From positions 28,816,351 through 28,880,350 of the forward strand of contig NC_077230.1 in NCBI RefSeq assembly GCF_027887165.1: a stretch of 64,000 nt of DNA, in the 5' to 3' direction. The DNA is from Monodelphis domestica (Eukaryota > Chordata > Mammalia > Didelphimorphia > Didelphidae). Under the pieces are notes generated by a model that saw nothing but the letters and a program-made list of their open reading frames with translations, ran no database searches and had not been told where the DNA came from. This document shows, one piece after another, positions 36,238-46,798 of this stretch. A program made the position numbers and the translations under genes. Each line of letters begins with the position of its first letter. The stretch's first letter is position 1.

Positions 36238-37200
36238 CACTTTTCAAACTCAGGGCTTTTTGTGGATATTGTAATAATTAAAGGAATCAAGGTTTTGTAA
36301 CAGGAAATGGAGGAATTGAAGGGATAGAGGGAATATGGATACTTGTGAGGTAAAAGAAGGTACTCCCTGCTGAGAGGCTGTCTTTGGTAAAATGGGGTTC
36401 CTGAGAAGTGGGGAATGTCTTCTCTATTGATTGATGTTGAGGATACCCCAGGGCAGGTAAGCACAGGCCCTCCTGAGGGACAAACCTCCCCCCGGAACAA
36501 GATCACATGGCAGGGGTCCTTTAAGGACCACTTATAGTTGAATGGCTGTCCTTAGGTTCAGCTCCCTAATGATAGTCCTCTTATCTGAATGTAGGTTATT
36601 TAACTCAAGATGAATTTATTAACAAGTTTGGATCAGGAAGATATCAGGGTGGAGGGAAGAGGGGTCCCCTATACTTTGCCCCAGATTGGGGTTGAATCTC
36701 TCTCATCTTTTGACCTGAGGTCAGGCCTCACAGACTGGTGGAGGGTTTCTTTTATTCCTGTCTATGCTAATCTATGCTAGCTTTCCTTAAGTTCAAAGTC
36801 TTTAACAGAAGACAGCAAGAGGAAGAAAAGTTTCTGACCTTCAGAGCTGGTTGGGCCTATCTCTTCAGACTGATGCCCCTAAAGACCAGCCTTACAGTTC
36901 AAATCACTCCCCTTTTCAATGACACAATTACAGGAATCCAGGTAGAGCACACAGTTGGGAAAAATCCAGGAATAGAGGTACTTCTATCCAGAGACAGGGA
37001 GAGAGCGCTCTTCCAGTCTGAGGGCCAGGAAAGAGAGTCCTTGAGAGTAACTGTCACTCTCCAAGTCTCCTCTCCCCCCACCAACTATCATCATTGTCCA
37101 TCAGTCTTCACCCTAACATTTCAACTGCTGTCTCCTCCACCTCAGCTGCAGAAAATCCAGAGCTTGATTCAGTTTTCCTTTCCACAACATGGTGTTAATA
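36238..37200 (-). mobile_element. Probable LTR with adjoining leader, minus strand
   Basis: A GC-richer island in AT-rich DNA. Read on the minus strand it has CT-rich and GA-rich blocks, an AATAAA signal at about 36616-36621 and a plausible U5/leader to the left. Neither boundary nor a target duplication could be fixed. The 163-codon plus-strand frame at 36774-37265 and the 89-codon minus frame at 36237-36506 show no domain that I recognise. Confidence 0.35.
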
Positions 37201-37555
37201 ACTTTATATCAGTGAGGCTGTTTTTTTTTTCTTTTCTATTTAGTCACATTCCATTTTCCAATTAACCAAATGTTGGTTTTTTTTTTCAAAAAGACAGAAA
37301 GTATTTACCATGTAAAAAATTACATGAAAATATTTAGAATTGTGATGACTAGATATAGAAATGAATACTGTGTAAATTACATGTTAAAAAAGTTAAATGC
37401 TTTTAGGTGAGTGCCATTGAAGAAATTTAAATTCAAAAGAAAAATTGAGTAAGACATATAGAATTAATATCAATAACAATAGTCTTATTTCCCCCATATT
37501 CCTACCATCTGGGCATTTGAATTGCTTCTTTTGCTACTATGAAGAATTCTTATTC
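37201..37555. other. AT-rich intergenic DNA
   Basis: T-runs and AT-rich sequence with nothing recognised. Confidence 0.4.
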
Positions 37556-37755
37556 TTGTTCAGTTGTATCCAACCCTTCCTGACCACTTTTGGGATTATC
37601 TGTGCTAAAATCCTGGAGCAGCTTGTCATTTCCTTCTCCAATTCATTTTACAGATGAGACAAACAGGTGTTTGTGTGTGAAACCAGTTTTTAACTCAGAA
37701 AGGAGTCTTCCAGACCTTTGGCCTAGCATCTATACATTGCTTCAACTAGCTACTC
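37556..37755 (+). mobile_element. MAR1-type SINE, diverged
   Basis: TTGTTCAGTTGTATCCAACC, ATCCTGGAGCAGCTTGTCAT, TTCATTTTACAGATGAGAC and TTTAACTCAGAAAGGAGTC follow the family order. The closing part is degraded. Confidence 0.7.
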
Positions 37756-38809
37756 AAGAAGAATTCTAGTTTGAAATTAATCCTCCTCTTTCAGCTCCTA
37801 GAGTTCCTTAATGTTTTTACTTTAATGATTGATTTCCTTTTCCTTGTGGGTAAATGAATTAGTATGGTCCAGATATCACTCTGAGGTCATCATTAACTAC
37901 TTACTCAAAACCAATCTTTTACATGAACAGCAAATGAAACATGAGCTATTTGAATGCAAATGATGTTCAGTTGATAGATATAAAATTCAGAAACATGATA
38001 AAGGAAGAAGTCTTCAGAATTGTAGAAATCTTATTATATATTGGGAAAATATCTTATAGTTACACTGATTCATTGGAAACTCATTGATACTAAATGCTTA
38101 CTATAACTTAATCTGAAGACACAACATAGCTTGAACAAAAATCTTGGTCTCAATTATCAGAAAAACTTTATTATACTACAATGCCTGTTTCCCATACTAA
38201 CAAAGTTTTCTGGCATGAAGCCCAAAGAAGATATTATCCTAAGTACCATATACACTGAACTTTAATTATTTTTCTGTTTTTTTTTACAAGAGTAATTACA
38301 TGTTAAATTAGAAGAATTGGTTTCTAATTTTTTAATGACTGGCTCACCATTTATCTCTCTAAGCAATTTAGCTAGGTCTTTACTCATTTTCCTCTCTCCT
38401 GAAAGAACAGAGGTTTATAAATTAATAAGAAAACACAATAGAACTAAATTTATAATATACCAAGATCTATAATAGTTAAAAGAAAGTTATCAAGTAGAAG
38501 ATAGAGTCATGATAAAAAAAAAAGAAAGAAAGATGACTGCTGTAAAACTCCCTTTAGGCCAGCTCACAAGATGAAAAACCAAAATCAGTGGCATGCAAGG
38601 TCATGGACAAAATCCTTAGAAATCTATCCATATTCACCCTCTGATAGTAGGGACAGAATAAAAATAAAGACTAGTTTATTTGGTGGTGATTGTGGTTGTG
38701 GTTGTGGTTGTGATAATAGCACTGCTGGTTGTTGCTCAAGGGAGCATTACTAGTTAATTACACAAAGGTCAAATGCCAAGACTTGGTGGACAAGAACAAG
38801 CTACAATTT
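37756..38809. other. Intergenic with a (GGTTGT)n tract
   Basis: A short GGTTGTGGTTGT tract lies at about 38691-38712. Nothing else is recognised. Confidence 0.4.
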
Positions 38810-38945
38810 ATTGATCTTGGAGTCAGAGACCCAAGACTACAGTCTTACTTTTGCCACATAATTTATAATTTACCTAAATTCTAGACTTCTTTTGCTTAAT
38901 CAATAATATAAAGGGCTTGACATAAGATCTCTATTGTTATTAATT
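38810..38945 (+). mobile_element. Probable MIR fragment
   Basis: GATCTTGGAGTCAGAGACCC, GTCTTACTTTTGCCACATAA and ATAATATAAAGGGCTTGACA resemble a diverged MIR. Confidence 0.45.
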
Positions 38946-39299
38946 AAAAGTATCATAAAAACATGTTTGATGACATGTGTAACAAGAAAAGGGTCAGTTA
39001 TAGAAAAAAATCATATATAATATGTAGACAACCCAAGGAGTATGGAAAGAATAAAAAGAATTCTTGAAGAGTTTTGGGGAAATTGGATAAAAATCACAAG
39101 ACTGAGAATACATAAAGTTATTAAGATGTATCCACACTGATGAACTGGTGCATGCACCACAGTTTCAAAGTGTAAAGAAAAAATATTAAAAATGTATATA
39201 TGTAGAATGGGATTAGTTAATGTAATGAATTTCTTCATATTTACAATTTAATTTTCCACTCACTTTAAATGGTTTCTTAGGGTCAGAGCTTTCTTCAAT

Positions 39300-39480
39300 A
39301 TCTTTTATCATTAGAATGTTCAGATATCTTCATTTAGAGATCATTGACTCTAACCTCTTCATTTTACAGATGAGGTTAGAGTCATAGTAAAGTGGCTTCC
39401 TTAAGGACAAACCCTGAATTAAAGGTCTGAGGCAAGGACAAAAGTCTCCCAGTTTTAACTGAGTCCTCCTTCCAAAACAT
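39300..39480 (+). mobile_element. Probable MIR/MAR1-type fragment
   Basis: TAACCTCTTCATTTTACAGA followed by GTGGCTTCCTTAAGGAC and AAAGTCTCCCAGTTTTAACT fits a CORE-SINE middle. The family cannot be fixed. Confidence 0.4.
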
Positions 39481-39913
39481 TCTATTGAATTTCAGATTTC
39501 CTAGGACTTACTTTGAAATTTTGTATTTTCAGAAAAACCTAAATAAAGTTCTAAGCTTAAATTGAATTTGAACAATATATGCTAAGTACCTAAAGGAAAT
39601 GGAACTCTTCTAGGGAAGGGGAACACATAATGAAGTGGAAATACATTCCTCTATGCCTCTGATTTTGCTGCCTCAACAATTTGAAATATAGCCAAGAGAA
39701 GGGAGGTAAGCAAAAAAAAAATAGCATCTAAGTATCCAAAATCAATGTCAGAAAGTTAATGCAACAAACCTTTTTTACTCCAAGTAATTATCTGATGCCT
39801 ACAAATATCTATAAAGTTTCTAGGCACAATTTTGCACTTCATGGGTGCTTAATCAATATTTGTTTTATTCCTAATTCTACCCAGTTCATCCCTTCTCTCC
39901 TCCCCCTTGTATT

Positions 39914-39918
<5 letters not shown>
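39481..39918. other. Intergenic, with a possible old L2 or MIR tail
   Basis: TTCATGGGTGCTTAATCAAT near 39840 resembles the common L2/MIR 3' tail. Nothing else is recognised. Confidence 0.35.
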
Positions 39919-39964
<46 letters not shown>

Positions 39965-40039
39965 CATATATATATGTATATACACATATATGTGTGTATA
40001 TATGTGTGTGTGTGCATGTATTTATGTATGTGTGTGTGA
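39919..40039. repeat. (TA)n/(TG)n compound microsatellite
   Basis: About sixteen TA units, then mixed TATG/TACA and TG units. The frame crossing it encodes an Ile/Tyr/Val run and is not a gene. Confidence 0.95.
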
Positions 40040-40079
40040 GTTGTTTCCCCTGTTGACTTTAATGATATCTAAAATAGGG

Positions 40080-40195
40080 AGTGTTTTAGTTATATTGTTT
40101 TACTACCGGTGCCAGCACAATACCTGGCAAATATTAGTAAATGATAAATTGCTAAATTAACAATAATAAATACTTATTGATTCACAGATAATGCA
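40080..40195 (+). mobile_element. L2/MIR-type 3' tail
   Basis: GCCAGCACAATACCTGGCAA followed by AATAAATACTTATTGATTC matches the shared L2/MIR 3' end (GCACAGTGCCTGGCA...AATAAATG). Confidence 0.55.
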
Positions 40196-41519
40196 AGAAT
40201 AAACATCTCAGGAAAGATTTTAACTTAGGTTTCAACTGTCAAAGTGCACCATTTGCTTTACCAAATGTTTTGTCAACTTAGAATAGATTTAGATTCATTG
40301 AGCTCACTTTAGTTACAGTCTATCAAGTTAGCTTTCTGATTTCTCAATTTATACCAGTATAATTAGAGAGGGAATAGAGATGAAGGCCAGAAAGGTTAAA
40401 CAGAAACAAGGAAAGGAGGAAGATATGACAATCTGACATCAAGAGAGAAGTCTGTTCTAAAACCAGACAAGAATAAAAAAGGGCAAGGTCTTAGAGGAGA
40501 CAATTCCATTGGGAGAATACATGGCTACTATCCCCATTTCTGGAAAGCTGAGACTAGTGGATCATATATGTTTGGGAGTGCTGAGATTTAAGGCTAATGC
40601 TGATTAGGTGTCCATACTAATTTTGGCATCAATTTGATGAAATGAGAAAGGCTATCAAAGAAGGAACAAAATTGATTTTTTTTTTAAAAAGGAAGCAACT
40701 GAAAACTTCCATGTAGATCAGCAGTAGTGTATGATCCATGAAGATCTGCTAAAGTTTCATCTATGTTGAGTAAGGGAAATTAAAAAGAAATAATATGAAG
40801 AAGAAGCAGAAGAAGGAGGAGGAGGAGGAGAGAAGTTAGAGAAGGAGAAGAATATGATAATGATAAAAAAAGGACAACAAGAAACAGACAACAGATAAAG
40901 AATTTGAAATATGGACATTTTTGTTTCAGTTTACATAATTAAAGCTTTGGAATGGCTCATCTTTCAGACAAGTTCATTCCTTTCAGACATTACATTTACT
41001 ACAAAATAATACTTTCTTGAAGGGTACAGTGGACTGGAAAAAAATAAGCATTCGAAAATAATATTATAGGAAAAAAGAAAAATCAGAGATAAGGGATATT
41101 GAAGATGAGTGAGGCTAAAAGGGTATGGTAAAGGAAAAATGGAAAACAACCATCTATCTGGTCACTCTGAGAAAGTGTGTAGGAAGAGATTAAAACTTTT
41201 CCCTAGGTTGTTTGTTGGTATAATTATTGATAATTACTTTCTGACATATTGTAGTTCATGTTATCTCTCTCCCTTTCACTCCTCCAGCCTCTCTAAGAGG
41301 GCAAATATGATAGAAATCATACATATATTATCCTACAATCCATATTTCCATGTTCATCATTTTGGGAAAGAAGATATGTTCTGCTTATATAGAGAAAAAT
41401 CCATGGAAGAAACAAAGTGAAGAATGGTATGTTTCAATCTGAATTCAGACTTTCATCATGAGTCTGTTGGAGTAGTTTTGGATCCTTGCATTCTTGACAA
41501 AAGTTAAGTCATAGTACTT
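40196..41519. other. Intergenic with a GAA/GGA-rich tract
   Basis: A purine tract of GAAGAAG and GGAGGAGGA units lies at about 40796-40855. No gene is recognised. Confidence 0.4.
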
Positions 41520-41850
41520 TATTGCTATTACAGTGTACAATCTTCTTCTGGTTCTATTGATGTTACTTTGCATTGCTTCCTATAAGCTTTTCCATTTTTT
41601 TTGTGATCATCTTGTTTATAATTTCCTATGGCATAAAAATAATCCATTACAAGCATACCACCACTTATATTCCACAACCAATAGATATCCCTTAAATTTC
41701 CAGTTCTTTGCCACCACACAGAGAGCTACTATCCATATTTTTGTACAAGTAGTTTCACTTCATTTGTCTTTGATCTCTTTTGGATACAGACCTAGTAATG
41801 GTATTGCTAGGTCAAAGGGTATACACAGCTTTATGGCCTTTTGGTGAAGG
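41520..41850 (-). mobile_element. L1 ORF2 C-terminal fragment
   Basis: The minus strand matches the last part of ORF2: TGTACAATCTTCTTCTGGTT, CCAGTTCTTTGCCACCACAC and TTGCTAGGTCAAAGGGTA. It is diverged and truncated at both ends. Confidence 0.85.
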
Positions 41851-42189
41851 AGATGAAGGTGAGATAATGGATGGTAGGCAGGAGCTTTTGGAGAAAGTTG
41901 ATGAGTAAGTTTAGAGGCCAGACATTTAATACCACAGGACTTTCTTGATGTTTTATATTACTTAAATAGTAATGGTGATAAAAAATTGGGAGATTATGAG
42001 GAATTCATATTGCTCTTCTTATTATAAGAGAATAATGAACTATTGTTTTAATAACTATAATAAACATATTTATTATTAACTTATATTATGTTAAAAATAA
42101 TAAAAAGGGCCAATTTTGCAAATATTTCTTGGTCTTCTATCATATATAATAAGATTAATGAGGTTTATAATTCAGATAACATAAATAGT
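41851..42189. other. AT-rich intergenic DNA
   Basis: Nothing is recognised. Confidence 0.4.
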
Positions 42190-42443
42190 AATAATAAAAG
42201 CTAACATTTCAATAACACTTACTATATGCTAGATGCAGTACTTTACATTCATTATTTCATTTGATCCTCATAAATACCCTGGCAGGTAGTTGCTATTTTG
42301 ATCCCTATTTTAGATACAATGGCAATGAGACCAACAGGGATTAGAGTCTTGCCCAGGATCACACAGTAAGTGTCTGAGGCCATGTCTGAACTTATATTTT
42401 CCTGCCTCTGGAATCAGCACTCTATCCACTGTGGCATCTAAAC
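42190..42443 (+). mobile_element. MIR3/MAR-type CORE-SINE
   Basis: AGCTAACATTTCAATAACAC, TATTTCATTTGATCCTCATA, ACCCTGGCAGGTAG, CTTGCCCAGGATCACACAG and TCTATCCACTGTGGCATCTA make a nearly complete copy. Confidence 0.8.
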
Positions 42444-42603
42444 AGTGCCAATCTAAATCTAAACAATTCTTCTGGCACTCAAAATTTGATAACTTTTCAT
42501 TGGATATTTATAATTTTATGCCTGTATATTTATAATAAATTTTATTGAATATCCTATTGATTAAGATGTGTTTTAATAAAAATGGTTAAAAAAATAAGAG
42601 TTT

Positions 42604-42804
42604 TGGGGCAGCTGGATGACTCAGTGGATTGAGAGCCAGGTCTAGAGATGTGAAGTCTTAGGTTCAAGTCTGACCTCAGACACTTCTTAGCTGTGTGACC
42701 GTGAGAAAGTCACTTAATCCCCATTGCATAGCCCTTACCACTCTTCTGCCTTGGAACCAATACACAGTACTGATACTAATATGGAAAGTAAGGGTTTAAA
42801 AAAT
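42604..42804 (+). mobile_element. SINE1-type tRNA-derived SINE, near complete
   Basis: GGGGCAGCTGGATGACTCAG at the head, GGTTCAAGTCTGACCTCAGA as the B-box region, CCCATTGCATAGCCCTTACC, and the GGAAAGTAAGGGTTTAAAAA tail. Confidence 0.9.
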
Positions 42805-43349
42805 GAGATTTTTGAGAAAAGACTTAAAACTTCATAAAAATATATCATTGTAATATCATCATCATCATATTGATCTTTAATTCAATCAATTTTGAAAGAA
42901 AGAACATGCCTATTTTTATCAAACTTCAACTTGGAAGAGACAATTACAGAACTGCAGAAATGGAAAAAAATTTCAAAAGGTATCCCATCCTGCAAAAATA
43001 ATACCCATAAGTGTATGGCAAATGATAATGCAAACTCTTTTTAAAGAACTCTAAGTGGCACCACTACTTATGTGTATCTGCAGTAGTTGAGGGTTTATCT
43101 GTACATTAATTAGGCCTAAATTTACTCTTTCATCCATTTTTCCTTGCTTTTTATCCTGAATCTTCTGTTCTCCAATATAACCATCATTCCCAAAACATTC
43201 AACTGGATCTCATATGGAATGGACAAAGGACACTTCACCATTGTGGTTGCCTTCCTCTGGGTACTCTCTCAACAACACCTTTCCTAAGCTATTGGGTCCA
43301 GCACTAACTATAACTGCCAAAATGTGGTCTTAACCAAGGACAAATACAG
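42805..43349. other. Intergenic, nothing recognised
   Basis: No feature is recognised. Confidence 0.4.
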
Positions 43350-43455
43350 TATTACCATTATTTCCTATATGAATCAGCAATGTTATATGGCAGCCAAAAA
43401 AGTGAATGTGATCTTGGGCTGCTCTGAGAGACATAAAACTTCAAGGAAAATGGAG
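43350..43455 (+). mobile_element. CR1/L3-type fragment
   Basis: GCCAAAAAAGTGAATGTGAT followed by CTTGGGCTGC and an AACTTCAAGG motif resembles the conserved CR1/L3 segment near the 3' end. It is short and diverged. Confidence 0.4.
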
Positions 43456-43559
43456 GAATGAGATGTATCTCACTTTTATTGGGAATGGACAAAGGTTTGA
43501 ACACACAAGTTTGTGTAAAAATATTTCAAATTCAAAAAGGAATTAAGGCATGAGAAAAA

Positions 43560-44010
43560 TAAAATTTCTGATTCTGAAACAGTGAAGAATTAAAATATTG
43601 GGTTTTCTCTAAGGCAAATGGAGAATGAATATAATGAGATATTATTGAATCTCTGAGAGAAAATTTCAGAGAAGTCAGGATAGTTAGTATAAACTGACAG
43701 AGTTAAGTGAGCAGAACCAGTAGTACAATTTATATAATGACTGCAACATTTTTAAGAAACACAATTTAAACTAGTATTCTAATCAATGAATGAACAATCA
43801 TATTTCTAGAGAATGTATGTTGAAACATGTTACGTGTTCTCTGACTGAGAGGTGATGGACATATGGTTAAAATACATACATTTTTACATATAGACACCAC
43901 AGGGATTCATTTTGGTTTACTATGCTGAAGTTACGAAGTAAATTTGTTTCCTCTTTCAGTTAATTGGGGAAGGAAAAATTAATTAGAAATGGTGATGAGA
44001 GATCAGATTA
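43560..44010 (+). mobile_element. Old L1 3' end
   Basis: GTTAAGTGAGCAGAACCAGT is the end of ORF2 (SExSRTR block of the intact copy), followed by a degraded 3'UTR ending near GGGGAAGGAAAAATTAATTA. Confidence 0.55.
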
Positions 44011-44597
44011 TTTTTTTAACCTTTTTTAAGGTACAGATGATAAAGGAATATCAGAAAAAGGTGCAGAAAGTATACTATCAAAAGAAATATGCAGAATTTA
44101 TTCTATTATTTTTAAAGGGGGGTTAAAATGAAAATTTATAGTTTCTTTTGGAATTCTTTTTTCTTCTGTTTTCATGGAAATGTTCTTTCTAGAGTTTAAA
44201 TTCAGCTCAATGAATAATGTTTAAATATAAATAATGTTTAAATATATATATATATAATAAATATAAATAATGTTTAAAAATAAACTAATATGTGTCTACT
44301 TAAAAATTCCTTTGTACTCTTAAAGCCATAAACATTATCAAGTTTTATGCATGAATTAATTTTAACATCATGAAAATATTCTTATGTTTTTGCTGACATC
44401 TTTCTATCTAGGGAATATCTAAGATATAGAAATTAGATGTTAACAGCCTATCAACCTCAAGTTAAAATAGTTACATAATTTTCAAGGACACAGATGTTCT
44501 TAAATGTAAGAAAGGAAAACAAAATTTATTCTCTCAGAGCAGAAAGAATCTTTTATGTTTTCTATATTTCCTGAAATACCCAGCAGTTAGAAAGAAA
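44011..44597. other. AT-rich intergenic DNA
   Basis: It includes a short (TA)n tract near 44240. No gene or named repeat is recognised. Confidence 0.4.
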
Positions 44598-44727
44598 AAA
44601 AAAATCCACTTCTATATGCTAGGCACTATGCTAAGGGTTGAGGATACAAAGAAAGGGAAAAAGAGTATTGTTATATTTAAAGAGCTCACAAACTAATGCA
44701 AACAATAATATTCAAGTAAGATATGTC

Positions 44728-44740
44728 TCTGTGTGTGTGT

Positions 44741-44787
<47 letters not shown>
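44728..44787. repeat. (TG)n microsatellite
   Basis: About 28 TG units with one TATG interruption. Confidence 0.95.
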
Positions 44788-44788
<1 letters not shown>

Positions 44789-45826
44789 GATAAATAGGAA
44801 ATACTCAGAGAGAAGTCATTATTGTTAAGAGAGATTGGGAAAGACTACCACCAACAGAAGATGGTATTTAACTAAGTGGAAAGAAGTTAGGAGGTGGCGA
44901 GGAGAAAGAGAGCATTCCATGCATGGGAGATGGACATTGAAACTTCCTGGAATTAGGACAAATTAGAATTTCCCTTTTTTAAAAGCAGTAAGGATTCCTT
45001 CACAAAATTTCTATTCTATATGTTACATGTACTGGCATAGCCTATATTAGACTATTTACTGCCCTGGAGAAGTAGAAGGAAGGGAAAAAGAGAGAAAATT
45101 TGATCCCTAAAATATAGTGAAACCACAGTTACAGAATCAAAACATGAATGTAGGAATGTGAAGTATAAAAAAAAATGGAAAGGTTTGAGGTGGGGGAGAT
45201 ACATGCTAGATTATGAATGCTGCTGAATACCAAACCAAGGACCTTAGAAGTGATAGGGAGTGATTTGAGTTTGTTGATTGGGAGAATGACATAATCAGAT
45301 TTGTTTCAGAAAAATTACTTTTAACACCTAGACTAGCAGACTATTACAGTAGTCTGAGTGAAGTGATAAGCTTCTGCACCAGGGTGGTGACAGGATCAGA
45401 GGAAAAAAACAGAGAGACATGAAATTGGTAGACTTTGGCACCAGATTGGGAGGTGAGAGACAATGAGGAGTAGAGGAATATCAAGTTCATGAGCTTGAGA
45501 AAATGGGAGAATTGTGATGCCCTTAACAGTAATAGTAAGGTTTGGAAGAGGTAAGGTTTGAGAGCAAAAGATGAGTTCAGTTTTGGACATGCTGAATTTA
45601 AGACATCTATAGGATATTCAATTGAGATGTCCAATAAATAGTGAGAGATATAAGGCTAGAGGCCCGCACAGAGGTCAGGGATGGATAATTAGATTAAGAA
45701 TCATCAGCAGAGGTCATAATTGAATCCATAGAAAGTAATGAGATCAACAACTGAAATAGTATATAGAAAGAAAACATGACCCAGGACTAAAAACTGTGGG
45801 AAATGTCTGGTTAGAAGACATGATCT

Positions 45827-46181
45827 GACTGTGGATGACTTAACTATTATCAACAATGCCAGGATCCAGGACAACTCCAAGAGACTTATAAGGAAAAAGG
45901 CTCTCCATTGCCAAAGAAGGGACCAATGGAGTTTGTAAATTGAAGCATGACATTTTTTTTCACTTTATTTCCTCCATGATTTTTGCTCTAGTTTAAGCAA
46001 TGTGTCTTCTTTCACAACATGATGATCATGGAAGTATGATAACATATACAACTTATATCATATTACCTGCCTTCTTGGTGGAGGGGCTGGAGGGAGAGAA
46101 CATAGATATTCAAATGTTGGAAAATGATTATTTTTTAAAATATCAATGTGTAAGCTAGAAAAAATAAGAAGATATATAAAA
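45827..46181 (+). mobile_element. L1 3' end nested in the L2 remnant
   Basis: The plus strand reads like an L1 3' terminus (GGATGACTTAACTATTATCA, CATGACATTTTTTTTCAC, GGTGGAGGGGCTGGAGGGAG, A-rich end). It is flanked by near-identical 14-bp duplications, AGAAGACATGATCT at 45813-45826 and AGAAGGCATGATCT at 46182-46195. Confidence 0.75.
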
Positions 46182-46463
46182 AGAAGGCATGATCTTGATG
46201 AAGATATAGCATGGAAAGTTTAGAAGGACCTGTTAGATGTGTAGGAGGAGAATCAAGAGAGAATACAAGCATGAAATCCTAGAGAGAAGAAAGTCTCAAG
46301 GAGAAGAATATAATAAACATTTTCTAAAATTGCTGAGAAGTCAAGAATTATGAGATTAAGAAAAGTCTTTTGAATCCAATAATTGAAAGAGCTGCTATAA
46401 ATATTTTTGTACATTCCATTTCCTTCTCTCTCTTTAGGATACTGACCTAGGAGCAGTATTTCT

Positions 46464-46798
46464 TTCTTTTTTTTTTTTAATTTCATTTGCTAAATTTTGA
46501 ACATTATTCCTTGGTTACAAGAATCATATTCTTTCCCTCCCTCCCCTCCCCTTTCCTGTTGCCTATGTGCAATTCCACTGGATTTTACATGTGTCCTTGA
46601 TCAGAACCTATTTCCATGTTGTTGATGTTTTCCCTAGGATGTTCATTTAGAGTCTACATTCTCCCAGTCATATCCCCATCATCCCATGTAATCAAGCAGT
46701 TGTTTTTCTTCAGTGTTTCTACTCCCACAGGTTTTTCCTCTGAATGTGGATAGTGTTCTTTCTTATAGATCCCTCTGGGTTGTTCAGGATCACTGCAT
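46464..46798 (-). mobile_element. Nested L1 3' end
   Basis: A 335-bp 5'-truncated L1 on the minus strand: T-run at 46468-46481, 3'UTR with CATGTGTCCTTGATCAGAAC, ending in GTTGTTCAGGATCACTGCAT. The flanks CTAGGAGCAGTATTTCT (46447-46463) and CTAGTAGAGGTATTTCT (46799-46815) agree at 14 of 17 positions, an aged target-site duplication of host L1 sequence. Confidence 0.75.

Larger units (their letters stand above)
44598..46390 (-). mobile_element. L2 remnant with reverse-transcriptase traces
   Basis: The left edge reads, on the minus strand, as the L2 3' tail (GTATCC...GCATAGTGCCTAGCATATAG). Farther right the minus strand encodes decayed L2 polymerase: about 45344-45634 gives LNSSFALKPYLFQTLLLLLR-type text, and about 46253-46387 gives LDFSAILENV...LLLETFFSLGF, which corresponds to the LDLSAAFDTV...LLLETL motif of L2 reverse transcriptase. 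It is interrupted by a (TG)n tract and by an L1 3' end at 45827-46181. L2 is an ancient, inactive CR1-clade LINE. Confidence 0.7.

Noticed and set aside
36774..37265. 163-codon plus-strand frame
   Set aside because: It lies across a probable LTR and adjacent T-rich DNA, has no domain, no codon bias and no splice or promoter context.
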